35,825 bases of DNA from Rhizobium bangladeshense. Lineage in GTDB: Bacteria; Pseudomonadota; Alphaproteobacteria; Rhizobiales; Rhizobiaceae. The stretch spans positions 1 to 35,825 of the forward strand of contig NZ_LYPL01000026.1 of the NCBI RefSeq assembly GCF_001662075.1, read 5' to 3'. The notes under the pieces are model-generated. The model did not search any database. It was not told where the DNA came from and worked only from the letters and a program-made list of their open reading frames with translations. The translations under genes were made by a program, and so were the position numbers. This document shows, one piece after another, positions 1-8,440 of the stretch. Positions within the stretch are counted from its first letter, which is position 1; every line of letters starts with the position of its first letter.

Positions 1-1
1 C

Positions 2-106
2 GCCAAGCTCAAACAATGGCGACGTCTCGCCACACGCTACGACAAACTCGCAGCCAATTTCCTCGGCTTCATCAAGCTGGCAAGCATCATGCTTTGGCTC
101 AAATAG
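2..106 (+). mobile_element. C-terminal end of an IS5-family-like transposase (cut by window edge)
   Basis: An open frame enters from the left edge and runs 34 codons to a TAG at 104-106. It ends in RLATRYDKLAANFLGFIKLASIMLWLK-type sequence, of which the segment around ATRYDKLAANFLGFIKLA is typical of the extreme C-terminus of IS5-family DDE transposases. No start or catalytic residues are visible. The IS end should lie just downstream. A CTAG at 125-128 could be part of a target duplication, but the other end is outside the window, so the boundary is a guess. The element sits about 140 bp before the lipoprotein transglycosylase gene. Confidence 0.6.
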
Positions 107-244
107 TTAATTTGTCACCACGGCCTAGAAATATTCCGCGGTTGCCGGAATGCCACGAATACGTTAATGGGGTCGGCAGGGTTTAAGTTTTTTAGTAACT
201 TTTATAACGCTGCTCGGGCGGCGCGATTTCACGAAAGTGACGGA

Positions 245-1195
245 ATGGTAGCGATCGGATTGTCCGGCCTGAAACGCAGACTTGTCGTTTCTACGGTGCT
301 CTGCTGCGGCGTGATGACCGGCTGCGCGAGCGTCGAATACACCTCCCAGGCCGAACTGACAGCCGCTCAGACCGTAGTGCCGACACCCAAGCCCGGCGAA
401 GACGCCACACTGGCTGCAATCCCGACGGCCGAGGGCGCAGCTGGCCAGGCGGTCGCAGGCGCCATGCTTCCACAAACGCAGACGTCGCCCTCTCTGACCG
501 CAACGGCGATGCCGACGGTTGGCGCGTCTCAGCCCGCCGATCTCACAATGCAGGCGGGCCTACAGCCGGCAACGTATGCGCAGATCCCCCTGACGCCCGA
601 GATGACGGCGATCCAATCCGTCGTGCCGACGCCGCGTCCGGTGACCCCGGCACAGCCGGCGACGCAGCTTGCCTTTGCCGCGACACCGCAGAACAATGCA
701 CTTGCCGCACTTGCGGCAGTCGACACAACGCCGCGTCCCAGCATGGATTACGGCTTCGACGAATCCGGTCCGATCGATCCGCCGACCGCTCCCCCAATGT
801 TCAGCGACGACGATAAGGACGACGCGCCGACCGTCGAGAAGAGTTTCGTCACCAAGCTCATCCAGAAATATTCGAAGATTTATGCGATTCCCGAGACGCT
901 GCTTCACCGCATCGTTCATCGCGAGAGCCGCTACAATCCGAAGGCTTACAACAAGCGCGGATATTTCGGCCTTATGCAGATCAAATACAATACTGCCAAA
1001 TCGATGGGCTATGACGGTGCGCCGGGCGGTCTCTTCGATGCCGAGACCAATATCAAATATGCCGCGAAATATCTGCGTGGCGCCTGGCTCGTCTCCGACA
1101 ACAAGGAAGATGATGCCGTCCGCCTCTACGCGCGAGGCTATTATTATGATGCCAAGCGCAAGGGCATGAACGACATCGCCCAGGGCAATTACTGA
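245..1195 (+). CDS. Lipoprotein lytic transglycosylase (SLT / family 1)
   Basis: Predicted to cleave peptidoglycan glycan strands from the periplasm while lipid-anchored. The ATG at 245 gives a 316-residue protein starting with a basic, hydrophobic signal and a lipobox (VMTGC near residue 25). An in-frame ATG at 167 would put 26 polar residues ahead of the signal, so 245 is preferred. Residues 30-190 form a Pro/Thr/Ala-rich linker with three related repeats (VVPTPKP, VVPTPRP, DTTPRP). The C-terminal 100 residues are a transglycosylase domain with likely catalytic Glu227 in RESRYNPKAYN and a following GLMQI motif. The domain is short and ends soon after the YARGYYYDAK segment, as in a compact rhizobial subfamily. 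It lies downstream of the IS end and converges on the serine hydrolase gene, with 33 bp between them. Confidence 0.85.
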   Translation: MVAIGLSGLKRRLVVSTVLCCGVMTGCASVEYTSQAELTAAQTVVPTPKPGEDATLAAIPTAEGAAGQAVAGAMLPQTQTSPSLTATAMPTVGASQPADLTMQAGLQPATYAQIPLTPEMTAIQSVVPTPRPVTPAQPATQLAFAATPQNNALAALAAVDTTPRPSMDYGFDESGPIDPPTAPPMFSDDDKDDAPTVEKSFVTKLIQKYSKIYAIPETLLHRIVHRESRYNPKAYNKRGYFGLMQIKYNTAKSMGYDGAPGGLFDAETNIKYAAKYLRGAWLVSDNKEDDAVRLYARGYYYDAKRKGMNDIAQGNY

Positions 1196-1228
1196 CAACC
1201 ACCGGAAAAACGGATTCGATGCTGGCGC

Positions 1229-2653
1229 CTATGGCTGCGTCTCGACCTGCCGCTCTGATCCGGCCTGCTGTTGCGGCGCCCGCGATTGCGGCGACGCCTC
1301 CAGGACCGCCTTGAGAAGCGCCTGCGGCTGATAGCCGAGCCAGCCCGGCGTCAGGCCGAGCCGGACGACGACCAGATTGGCGGAGGGCACGATCGCCATG
1401 CTCTGCCCGTCATGCCCCGACAGCCAGAACGTATCCTCCGGCAGCCCGAACGCGGCGTTCGAGCTGCCGGGCGCAAGCCACGCCTGGCCTTGCGTATAGC
1501 GGCCATTCGACGCTGCCGTCGGCGTGCGCATCGCGCCGACGAACCCCTCAGGCAGCAATCGCCGGCCATTCCAGACGCCATCCTGCAGCAGGAACTGTCC
1601 GAAGCGCGCCCAGTCATGCGCCGTCGCGTAGAGATAGGAGCTTCCGGCAAAGGTGCCGCGCGCGTCGAGTTCGAAGATGGCGCTGCTCATGCCGAGCGGG
1701 GAGAAGAGCGCGTCATGCGGATAAGAAAAGGCTGCTTGCGCATTGCCGATCCTGTCCATCCAGATGCGTGACAAGAGCACCGCCGTGCCGCTCGAATAGC
1801 GGAAGCGCTGGCCGGGTGCCGCCTCCATCGGCGCATTGGCCGGCAGCGATACCATGTCGGGATCGAGATAAAGCATACGCGTCACATCGGCGACGCTGCC
1901 ATAATCCTCATTGAAGGCAAGGCCGCTCTCCATGCCGAGCAGGTCGGAGACCTTGATCCTGGCGCGCTGATCGTCCTTCCACTGCGCCATCAAGTGATCG
2001 TCGTCGAAGGAAACCTTGCCGTCGAGCATCAGCCGGCCGAGGATGGCTGCGTTCACCGTCTTCGTCATCGACCAGCCGATCAGCGGCGTCTTTGCCGAAA
2101 ATCCGCGGCCATAGGCTTCGGCGACGATACGGCCGTCACGCACCACCACGATCGCCCGCATCGCCGGGCCGGCAAATCGGGCATCGGCCAGCACCGCGGC
2201 GATCTTCGCGTCCGGCTGATTGCCGCTGCCCTCGCCTTGCGGCCACACCGCGTCGTTCGCCTGCATCTTGGCCGGTACATCGAACGGCACCGCTTTAATC
2301 GCCGCCTCGAAATTGCCGTCCGGCACGCTGGTGCAGCCGAGACCGCCGCGATAGAGCGCATAACTCGATGCGAACAACCCCATGAAACGCGCCGTCACCC
2401 GCCCGCTGTCGCGCTCGACACTCACGCGCACCAGCTTCAGCAGCGGATTTCCCGGCGCCTGGACGTCGTCATGCAGCACATCGTCGGCATCCCGGCCGGC
2501 AATGAACACATTCGAGCAGACGATCTTGGCGGCGTAGCCATCCCCGACGCGCAACAGCTCCGGCGGCCAGGCGAAGAGCCAGCCGGTCCCGGCGGCGATG
2601 ATGAGAACCACAAGGAGAGCAAGCGCCTTCAGGACACGCAGGACAAATCGCAT
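1229..2653 (-). CDS. Membrane-anchored serine hydrolase of the beta-lactamase (class C-like) superfamily
   Basis: A 474-residue protein. The start at 2653 is chosen because GGAGGA lies 6 bases upstream and the protein then opens with one membrane segment (residues 3-28). The frame extends 28 codons further upstream without a comparable site. The catalytic domain shows the Ser-x-x-Lys motif SMTK (Ser195, Lys198), a Tyr-Ser-Ser at about 286-288 where class C beta-lactamases have Tyr-x-Asn, and His-Asp-Gly near the C-terminus in place of Lys-Thr-Gly. This pattern fits esterase or amidase-like members of the superfamily (the NylB/EstB side) rather than a drug-resistance enzyme. The C-terminal tail is rich in Gln and Ser. 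The substrate is unknown. A reverse-oriented Pho-box-like site lies upstream at 2833-2850. Confidence 0.82.
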   Translation of the reverse strand: MRFVLRVLKALALLVVLIIAAGTGWLFAWPPELLRVGDGYAAKIVCSNVFIAGRDADDVLHDDVQAPGNPLLKLVRVSVERDSGRVTARFMGLFASSYALYRGGLGCTSVPDGNFEAAIKAVPFDVPAKMQANDAVWPQGEGSGNQPDAKIAAVLADARFAGPAMRAIVVVRDGRIVAEAYGRGFSAKTPLIGWSMTKTVNAAILGRLMLDGKVSFDDDHLMAQWKDDQRARIKVSDLLGMESGLAFNEDYGSVADVTRMLYLDPDMVSLPANAPMEAAPGQRFRYSSGTAVLLSRIWMDRIGNAQAAFSYPHDALFSPLGMSSAIFELDARGTFAGSSYLYATAHDWARFGQFLLQDGVWNGRRLLPEGFVGAMRTPTAASNGRYTQGQAWLAPGSSNAAFGLPEDTFWLSGHDGQSMAIVPSANLVVVRLGLTPGWLGYQPQALLKAVLEASPQSRAPQQQAGSERQVETQP

Positions 2654-2781
2654 GGCATTCCTCCATGCCGGGAGAGAAGCAGGAATCGCGCCGGTCGGAA
2701 AGGGGCCGGCGCGAATAAGGCACACCATTGCGATCACTCTTCATTGATGCCGGAGCCTCGCGGGACCGGCGCCCACAGCCC

Positions 2782-2799
2782 GCGTCATCAAACTGTAGC
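2782..2799 (+). promoter_or_regulatory. Candidate Pho box upstream of btaA
   Basis: GCGTCATCAAACTGTAGC resembles the Pho-box layout of two CTGTCAT-like heptamers 11 bp apart: 5/7 and 4/7 matches with an A-rich spacer. A CTACAC at 2809-2814 lies 9 bp beyond it, where PhoB-dependent promoters carry their -10. The start codon follows 30 bp later. The match is moderate. Phosphate control of bta genes is known in Sinorhizobium meliloti, which raises the prior. Confidence 0.35.
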
Positions 2800-2832
2800 A
2801 GTGGCGCGCTACACGCCCTGAACGCTAAAAAG

Positions 2833-2850
2833 GTGACAGACTCATGTCAG
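2833..2850 (-). promoter_or_regulatory. Strong Pho-box-like site in reverse orientation over the btaA start
   Basis: Read on the minus strand this is CTGACATGAGTCTGTCAC. The two heptamers match CTGTCAT/CTGTCAC at 6/7 and 7/7 with the correct 11-bp period. It overlaps the btaA start codon, and its orientation would drive transcription toward the serine hydrolase gene 180 bp away. It could alternatively act as an accessory or repressing site for btaA. The placement is unusual, so the function is uncertain. Confidence 0.4.
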
Positions 2851-4088
2851 AATTTGCACCGGATGCCGGCTTCCGCAAGAACCGGAAACTCAAGGACGCC
2901 CTTCTCCGCCACAAGGCTTTTTCGAAGGAAGGTTTTTCCGAGCGTCTCTTCGGCCTCCTCTTCTCCGGCCTCGTCTACCCGCAGATCTGGGAAGATCCGG
3001 ATCTCGACATGCAGGCGATGGAGCTGAAGCCCAACCATCGCATCGTCACCATCGGCTCCGGCGGCTGCAACATGCTCGCCTATCTCTCCAGGGCGCCGGC
3101 CTCGATCGACGTCGTCGATCTCAACCCGCACCATATCGCGCTGAACCGCCTGAAGCTTGCCGCCTTCAAGCATCTGCCGGGTCACGCCGACCTCGTCCGC
3201 TTCCTGGCGATGCCGAACGAAAAGTCGAACAGCCGCGCCTACGACCGGCATCTTGCCGCCAGGCTCGACGAGGCGACCCGCAGCTACTGGAACGGCCGCA
3301 AGTTCGGCCGCCGCCGCGTCACCGTGTTCGACCGCAACATCTATGAAACCGGCCTGCTCGGCCGCTTCATCGGCGCAGCCCACCTTCTTGCCCGCCTGCA
3401 CGGCGTCAAGCTGCGCGAGATGACCAAGACCCGCTCGATCCGCGAGCAGCGCCAGTTCTTCGATGAGCAGATCGCGCCGCTTTTCGAAAAGCCGGTCGTA
3501 CGCTGGATCACCGGCCGCAAAAGCTCGCTCTTCGGCCTCGGCATTCCGCCGCAGCAATATGACGAACTCGCAAGCCTTGCCGCCGATCATTCGATCGCGC
3601 CGGTGCTGAAGCACCGCCTGGAAAAACTCGCCTGTCATTTCCCAATGCGCGACAACTATTTCGCCTGGCAGGCCTTCGGCCGCCGCTACGGCACTGAAGG
3701 GGAAGGCCCGCTGCCGACCTATCTGAAGCCGGAGCACTATGAGGTGATCCGCGCCAATGTCGACCGCGTCAACGTTCACCACGCAAGCTTCACCGAGCTT
3801 CTGGCCCGCGAACCGGCCGCCTCGCGCGACCGCTATATCCTACTCGACGCGCAGGACTGGATGACCGATGGGCAGTTGAACGACGTCTGGCGGGAAATCA
3901 CCCGCACGGCGCGCGACGGCGCCCGGGTGATCTTCCGCACCGCCGCCGAAAAGAGCATCATCGAAGGCCGCCTGTCTCCTTCGATCCGCGACCAGTGGGA
4001 ATACTTCGAAGACAAGTCACGCGAACTGACCGCGCTCGATCGCTCGGCGATCTATGGCGGTTTCCACATCTACGGGAAGAAGGCGTGA
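2844..4088 (+). CDS. btaA: S-adenosylmethionine:diacylglycerol 3-amino-3-carboxypropyl transferase
   Basis: First enzyme of betaine lipid (DGTS) synthesis: it moves the 3-amino-3-carboxypropyl group of SAM onto diacylglycerol, giving diacylglyceryl-homoserine at the membrane. The 414-residue product has the BtaA/DUF3419 look: N-terminal LVYPQIWEDPDLD (residues 43-55), a SAM-binding loop IVTIGSGGCN at 67-76, an acidic end of strand 2 at Asp92 (VVDLNPHH), and a C-terminal YILLDAQDWM segment. The length matches known bacterial BtaA. The ATG at 2844 has AGGTGA 7 bases upstream. The stop overlaps the btaB start by 4 bases, so the two are translationally coupled. Betaine lipids replace phospholipids under phosphate limitation in rhizobia, in keeping with the Pho-box-like sites upstream. 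Confidence 0.93.
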   Translation: MSEFAPDAGFRKNRKLKDALLRHKAFSKEGFSERLFGLLFSGLVYPQIWEDPDLDMQAMELKPNHRIVTIGSGGCNMLAYLSRAPASIDVVDLNPHHIALNRLKLAAFKHLPGHADLVRFLAMPNEKSNSRAYDRHLAARLDEATRSYWNGRKFGRRRVTVFDRNIYETGLLGRFIGAAHLLARLHGVKLREMTKTRSIREQRQFFDEQIAPLFEKPVVRWITGRKSSLFGLGIPPQQYDELASLAADHSIAPVLKHRLEKLACHFPMRDNYFAWQAFGRRYGTEGEGPLPTYLKPEHYEVIRANVDRVNVHHASFTELLAREPAASRDRYILLDAQDWMTDGQLNDVWREITRTARDGARVIFRTAAEKSIIEGRLSPSIRDQWEYFEDKSRELTALDRSAIYGGFHIYGKKA

Positions 4089-4759
4089 GCAAGGTTGGCA
4101 CCGAGGCGGCGGGAAAGAGCGATCAACATGCCAGCCTCATGGATGGCATGTACCGCTACCAGCGCCATATCTACGACTTCACCCGCAAATATTACCTCCT
4201 CGGCCGCGACAGCACGATCCGCAATCTCGACGTACCGGAGGGCGGCACCCTGCTTGAAGTCGGCTGCGGCACCGGGCGCAACATGGCTTTGGCTCACAAG
4301 CATTTCCCGGCCGCCAAGCTGTTCGGCCTCGACATTTCCCAGGAAATGCTGATCTCGGCCCGCAAGACCTTCGCCGCCAAGGCGACGATCCCGGAATTCC
4401 GCATCGCCGACGCCACGGCGTTCACACCGCGCGAATTCGGCGTCAGCGGCTTCGACCGCATCCTGATCTCCTATGCCCTGTCGATGATCCCAGATTGGGA
4501 GCGGGCCGTCGATGCGTCGATCGCCGCGCTCAATCCCGGCGGCCAGTTGCACATCGTCGATTTCGGCCAGCAGGAAGATCTGCCGCGCTGGTTCCGCCGC
4601 ATGCTGCAGTCCTGGCTTGCAAAATTCCACGTCACCCCGCGCTCCGATCTGCGGGAGGTTCTGGAAGCGCAGGCTGGGGAGCACAATGCGCGATTGATCT
4701 TCGAAACCGTCGGCGGCGGTTATGCCTGGCGGGCGGCTATTATCAGCAAGCGCACATAA
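4085..4759 (+). CDS. btaB: Diacylglyceryl-homoserine N-methyltransferase
   Basis: Second enzyme of betaine lipid synthesis: three successive SAM-dependent N-methylations of diacylglyceryl-homoserine to DGTS. The 224-residue class I methyltransferase has motif I LLEVGCGTGRN at 56-66, an acidic residue in GLDISQEM, and motif post-I/IV ILISYALSMIPDWERA. The GTG start at 4085 is chosen because it overlaps the btaA stop (GTGA), a GGGAAGAAG site lies just upstream, and the size then agrees with known BtaB proteins. The N-terminal MDGMYRYQRHIYDFTRKYYL segment is characteristic of the family. Confidence 0.92.
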   Translation: MSKVGTEAAGKSDQHASLMDGMYRYQRHIYDFTRKYYLLGRDSTIRNLDVPEGGTLLEVGCGTGRNMALAHKHFPAAKLFGLDISQEMLISARKTFAAKATIPEFRIADATAFTPREFGVSGFDRILISYALSMIPDWERAVDASIAALNPGGQLHIVDFGQQEDLPRWFRRMLQSWLAKFHVTPRSDLREVLEAQAGEHNARLIFETVGGGYAWRAAIISKRT

Positions 4760-4886
4760 TTCGCTTGAAACTAACCGATTTTTTACGTTGATATGGTGAA
4801 AAGAGGGTTATTCCTCTGCTGGGCTCGTCATTTTCGAAGGTCAGGCTGTGGGGCAAAGAGATCATTCGATTCACGACGGGATACCC

Positions 4887-5684
4887 ATGCGCCGGCTTTT
4901 GTATTGCGTTCTGCCTCTGGCCATCATGCTCGCCGGCTGCTCCTCCTCCGGTTATGACTCCCTCGAAACGGCATCGATCAACCCGAAAACGCGCTTCAAG
5001 GACACCGATCCGCAGAATTTTGGCGCGAAGCACCCGCATCAGAACGATGTGCACGGCATCGACATCTCCAAATGGCAGGGTGATATCGACTGGGCGAGCG
5101 TGAAGAATTCGGGCGTCGCCTTCGCCTTCATCAAGGCGACGGAGGGCAAGGACAGGCTCGATGCCCGCTTCGATGAATATTGGCGCGAGGCCCGCGCCGC
5201 CGGTATCCCGCACGCTCCCTATCATTTCTATTATTTCTGCTCCTCGGCCGACCAGCAGGCCGATTGGTTCATCAGCAACGTCCCGAAGGACGCCATGCGC
5301 CTGCCGCCGGTGCTCGACGTCGAATGGAACGGCGAATCGAAGACCTGCCGCTATCGCCCCGACCCGACAACCGTGCGCGCCGAAATGCAGCGCTTCATGG
5401 ACCGGCTGGAGGCCTATTACGGCAAACGCCCGATCATCTACACTTCGGTCGATTTCCACCGGGAGAATCTCGTCGGCTACTTCCCGGACTATCATTTCTG
5501 GGTGCGCTCCGTGGCCAAGCACCCCGAAGCGACCTATTCCGACCGCCGCTGGGCCTTCTGGCAATATACCTCGACCGGCGTTGTTCCCGGCATCAAGGGA
5601 CCGACCGACATCAACGTCTTTGCCGGCAGCGCAAAGAACTGGAACAACTGGGTCGCGACCGTTTCCAAGGATAGAAATTCTTAG
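4887..5684 (+). CDS. Lipoprotein GH25 muramidase (Cpl-1/Chalaropsis-type lysozyme)
   Basis: Predicted N-acetylmuramidase acting on peptidoglycan, anchored by a lipid. The ATG at 4887 gives 265 residues beginning with a signal peptide and lipobox MLAGC (lipidated Cys18). A GTG at 4848 in the same frame would add 13 polar residues and is less likely. The GH25 fold is indicated by HGIDISKWQGDIDW (Asp59), FAFIKATEG, the catalytic LDVEWNG segment (Asp144, Glu146), PIIYTSVDF and WAFWQYTSTG, ending in an Asp-Ile-Asn-Val-Phe motif. The 127 bp between btaB and this gene contains a T-run but no clear terminator. It may form a small cell-wall group with the transglycosylase gene that follows. Confidence 0.88.
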   Translation: MRRLLYCVLPLAIMLAGCSSSGYDSLETASINPKTRFKDTDPQNFGAKHPHQNDVHGIDISKWQGDIDWASVKNSGVAFAFIKATEGKDRLDARFDEYWREARAAGIPHAPYHFYYFCSSADQQADWFISNVPKDAMRLPPVLDVEWNGESKTCRYRPDPTTVRAEMQRFMDRLEAYYGKRPIIYTSVDFHRENLVGYFPDYHFWVRSVAKHPEATYSDRRWAFWQYTSTGVVPGIKGPTDINVFAGSAKNWNNWVATVSKDRNS

Positions 5685-5773
5685 TAACCTCTTTCAATCT
5701 TTCTTGCTTCCGTCACATTCCTCTGTGAAAGCGACGGCATCCATTTGCTATTTTGCTATAAGGACCGCATTTC

Positions 5774-6997
5774 ATGCACCGCTCGCTCACAAGCCGCTCT
5801 GCACTCGCCCTCCTGTTTGCCCTGACCTTTGCCGGCGGCGCGGCCGCCCAGCAGGCGCCTGCCGCCTCCGCCTCCTCGACAGCGCCCTGCGGCGGCGATC
5901 TGTCCGCCTTCCTTGAGGGTGTCAAGGCCGATGCGGTTGCCGCGGGCGCCAGTGCTGCGGCCGCCGACCAAGCGCTTGCCGGTGCCGAGATCGATTCCAA
6001 GGTGCTCAGCCGGGATCGCGCTCAGGGCGTCTTCAAGCAGACCTTCCTCGAATTCTCCCAGCGCACCGTCAGCCAGGCCCGCCTCGACATCGGCCGCCAG
6101 AAGATGAAGCAATATGCCGACGTCTTTGCCCGGGCCGAACAGGAATTCGGCGTTCCCGCGGGCGTCATCACCGCCTTCTGGGCGATGGAAACCGATTTCG
6201 GCGCCGTCCAGGGCGATTTCAACACCCGCAACGCCCTGGTGACGCTGTCGCATGACTGCCGCCGCCCGGAACTCTTCCGCCCGCAGTTGATCGCTCTCAT
6301 CGAGATGGTCCAGCATGGCGACCTCGACCCTGCCACCAATACCGGCGCCTGGGCCGGCGAGATCGGCCAGGTGCAGATGCTGCCACGCGACATCATCGCC
6401 TACGGCATGGACGGCGATGGCGACGGCCATGTCCGCCTGAAGCAGAGCAGCCCTGACGCCGTCCTGACGGCGGCGAAATTCATCCAGCACCTCGGCTTCG
6501 AGCGCGGACAGCCCTGGCTGCAGGAAGTCACCCTGCCCGACAATCTGCCCTTCGAGAAATCCGGCCTTGGCGGCACGATGAAGGCCAGCGAGTGGTTCGC
6601 GCTCGGCGTCAAGCCGCGCGACGGCAACACGGCTTTCGGCGATCTCGAGGGCGACCTTGTGCTGCCGCAGGGCCGCATGGGACCGGCCTTCATCGCCTAC
6701 CCGAATTTCAAGATCTATCTCGAATGGAACAAGTCGTTCATCTATACGACGTCGGCCGCCTATTTCGCGACCCGGCTCTCCGGCGCCCCGACCTATCTCA
6801 AGGGCACGCCTGAACAAGGCCTCGCCAACGACCAGATGAAGACGCTGCAGACCAAACTCCAGTCGCTCGGCCACGACGTCGGCGAGATCGACGGCATCCT
6901 CGGCTCCGGCACGCGTATCGCGATCCAGAAGGAACAGCAGCGCCTCGGCATACCGGCCGACGGCTGGGCGACGCCGGCGCTTCTCAACGCCCTCTGA
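5774..6997 (+). CDS. Periplasmic lytic murein transglycosylase (MltB type) with C-terminal peptidoglycan-binding domain
   Basis: A 407-residue secreted enzyme that cuts glycan strands with 1,6-anhydro product formation. A cleavable signal peptide covers residues 1-25 (ends GGAAAQ). The catalytic SLT_2 domain spans about 40-330, with likely catalytic Glu139 in FWAMETDFGAVQG and the family motif GEIGQVQMLPRDI. Residues 345-407 form a PG_binding_1 domain (QTKLQSLGHDVGEIDGILG, then GTRIAIQ). AGGA precedes the ATG at a slightly long 9-base spacing. The family is common in rhizobia, usually annotated as membrane-bound lytic murein transglycosylase B-like. Confidence 0.9.
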   Translation: MHRSLTSRSALALLFALTFAGGAAAQQAPAASASSTAPCGGDLSAFLEGVKADAVAAGASAAAADQALAGAEIDSKVLSRDRAQGVFKQTFLEFSQRTVSQARLDIGRQKMKQYADVFARAEQEFGVPAGVITAFWAMETDFGAVQGDFNTRNALVTLSHDCRRPELFRPQLIALIEMVQHGDLDPATNTGAWAGEIGQVQMLPRDIIAYGMDGDGDGHVRLKQSSPDAVLTAAKFIQHLGFERGQPWLQEVTLPDNLPFEKSGLGGTMKASEWFALGVKPRDGNTAFGDLEGDLVLPQGRMGPAFIAYPNFKIYLEWNKSFIYTTSAAYFATRLSGAPTYLKGTPEQGLANDQMKTLQTKLQSLGHDVGEIDGILGSGTRIAIQKEQQRLGIPADGWATPALLNAL

Positions 6998-7130
6998 TCG
7001 CCGCTGCCGCTACGCCGCTCGCTTCGCAAGAAACGGGTGGCGCCGCGCGCCGTCGGCGTTAAAGCTCATGGTGAGGATCCGCGATCGGGTTTCGACGCGG
7101 CGACGCGGCTTGGGATGAAGGGAAGGCGGC

Positions 7131-8036
7131 ATGGACAACAGAATGAACGCCTGGACCTGGAGCCTGCTGCTCCTGCTCGGTCTCATCTGGGGCGGGTCTT
7201 TCTTCTTTGCCAGCATCGCCGTCCAGCATGTCCCGCCGCTGACCCTCGTCTTCCTCCGTCTGCTGCTGGCCGCGATTGCGCTGCACATCTACATCGCCGG
7301 CCGTTTCGGCATCTATCCGATCCTGGAAGCCCACTGGCGCGAATTCCTGATCCTCGGGCTCATCAACAACGCGCTTCCGCACGCTCTGATCTTCTTCGGC
7401 CAGACCCGCATCGGCGCCGGCCTTGCGGCGATTCTGAACGCGACGACGCCGATTTGGACCGTGTTGATCGCCAACTACGTCACTTCCGATGAGAAGCTGT
7501 CATCTGCCAAGATTGCCGGCTGCCTCGTCGGCCTGGCCGGAACGATCGTGCTGATCAGCCCCAGCCTGTCGGCCAGTGGCGAAGCGCCGCTCTGGGCGCT
7601 GCTGTTTCCGGTATTTGCCGCCGTCTCCTATGGGTTCGCAGCCACTTACGGCAAACGGTTCAAGACTATTCCGGCCCCCGTCACCGCAGCCGGCCAGTTG
7701 ACGGCGTCCTCGTTGATCGCCTTGCCCCTGTCGCTCTTGGCCGATCGCCCCTGGACGCTCCCCTGGCCGTCGCTCGATATTTTCGTAGCCGTACTGGCGC
7801 TGGCGCTGGTGTCGACCGCCTTCGCCTATATTCTCTATTTCCGGATCATGGCGGCGGCCGGCGCCACCAATGCCTCGCTCGTCACGCTGCTGGTGCCGCC
7901 GAGCGCCATCCTTCTCAGTGTGCTTTTCCTCGGCGAACGGCTCACACTTGCCGAATTCGCCGGCATGGCGCTGATCGGCTTCGGCCTTGTCATCCTCGAT
8001 GGCCGTGCCTATCGCCTGCTGGCCAGGACAGCCTGA
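7131..8036 (+). CDS. EamA/DMT-superfamily membrane transporter
   Basis: A 301-residue protein with about ten hydrophobic segments arranged as two EamA repeats: the first begins LGLIWGGSFFFASIAVQHVPP and the second covers about residues 150-295 and includes SLVTLLVPPSAILLSVLFLGE. Members export small metabolites such as amino acids; the substrate cannot be told. GGAAGG precedes the ATG at 7131; a second in-frame ATG at 7143 is possible. It stands alone, with 133 bp upstream and 264 bp downstream to the small peptide gene. Confidence 0.85.
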   Translation: MDNRMNAWTWSLLLLLGLIWGGSFFFASIAVQHVPPLTLVFLRLLLAAIALHIYIAGRFGIYPILEAHWREFLILGLINNALPHALIFFGQTRIGAGLAAILNATTPIWTVLIANYVTSDEKLSSAKIAGCLVGLAGTIVLISPSLSASGEAPLWALLFPVFAAVSYGFAATYGKRFKTIPAPVTAAGQLTASSLIALPLSLLADRPWTLPWPSLDIFVAVLALALVSTAFAYILYFRIMAAAGATNASLVTLLVPPSAILLSVLFLGERLTLAEFAGMALIGFGLVILDGRAYRLLARTA

Positions 8037-8041
8037 AGAAT

Positions 8042-8123
8042 GGTTGAAAATCCCGCATGATTTCAACCGCTTGGCTGAGCGCCATGTTTCAGGCGCATAG
8101 GTAAATCGGCAATCGCCCGATTT
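8042..8123. repeat. Two short inverted repeats in the intergenic region
   Basis: GGTTGAAA (8042-8049) pairs with TTTCAACC (8061-8068), and AAATCGG (8103-8109) pairs with CCGATTT (8117-8123). Neither is followed by a proper T-run, so these are weak 3'-end structures at best for the transporter gene. The rest of 8124-8300 shows no gene; a TATTAT at 8269-8274 could be a -10 for the small peptide gene, without a good -35. Confidence 0.35.
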
Positions 8124-8300
8124 AACCGCATGTTAAATTCTGTGAATAAGATTTTGCCGCGAATAGGCCTTCGATTTCAACAGTTTGCGGATTCAGTCTT
8201 CGACTTATCCACCGCCCTGTTCCGCGGTGCAGCATAGATTCCGCTTCCCAACCGACACATTTCCGACATATTATTGGCAGGTTAACGCGAGGAGACAGAC

Positions 8301-8378
8301 ATGGGACTCACGCAATCCTTGAATGTTCTGTTGGTCAGTGCAGCGTTTGCATTCGTCTTGTCCATGCTCTTTATCTGA
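8301..8378 (+). CDS. Small single-pass membrane peptide, 25 residues
   Basis: The frame MGLTQSLNVLLVSAAFAFVL, continuing SMLFI, has a strong GGAG site (GAGGAGACAGAC before ATG) and ends at a TGA at 8376. It is almost entirely one hydrophobic helix after a short N-terminus. A 12-bp terminator hairpin follows 63 bp downstream, which makes an independent short transcript plausible. It is too short to assign a family or function. The evidence for translation is the ribosome binding site, the clean helix and the flanking terminator. Confidence 0.55.
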   Translation: MGLTQSLNVLLVSAAFAFVLSMLFI

Positions 8379-8440
8379 GCTGGCCGGCGGGGTGTGACGA
8401 CTGGTAGTACCTGAACTCCCCTGATCAATCCGCCAACGAG

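Noticed and set aside
4765..4794. Promoter TTGAAA plus TGATAT before the GH25 gene
   Set aside because: The -10 matches the consensus at only 3 of 6 positions, so it is no better than chance.
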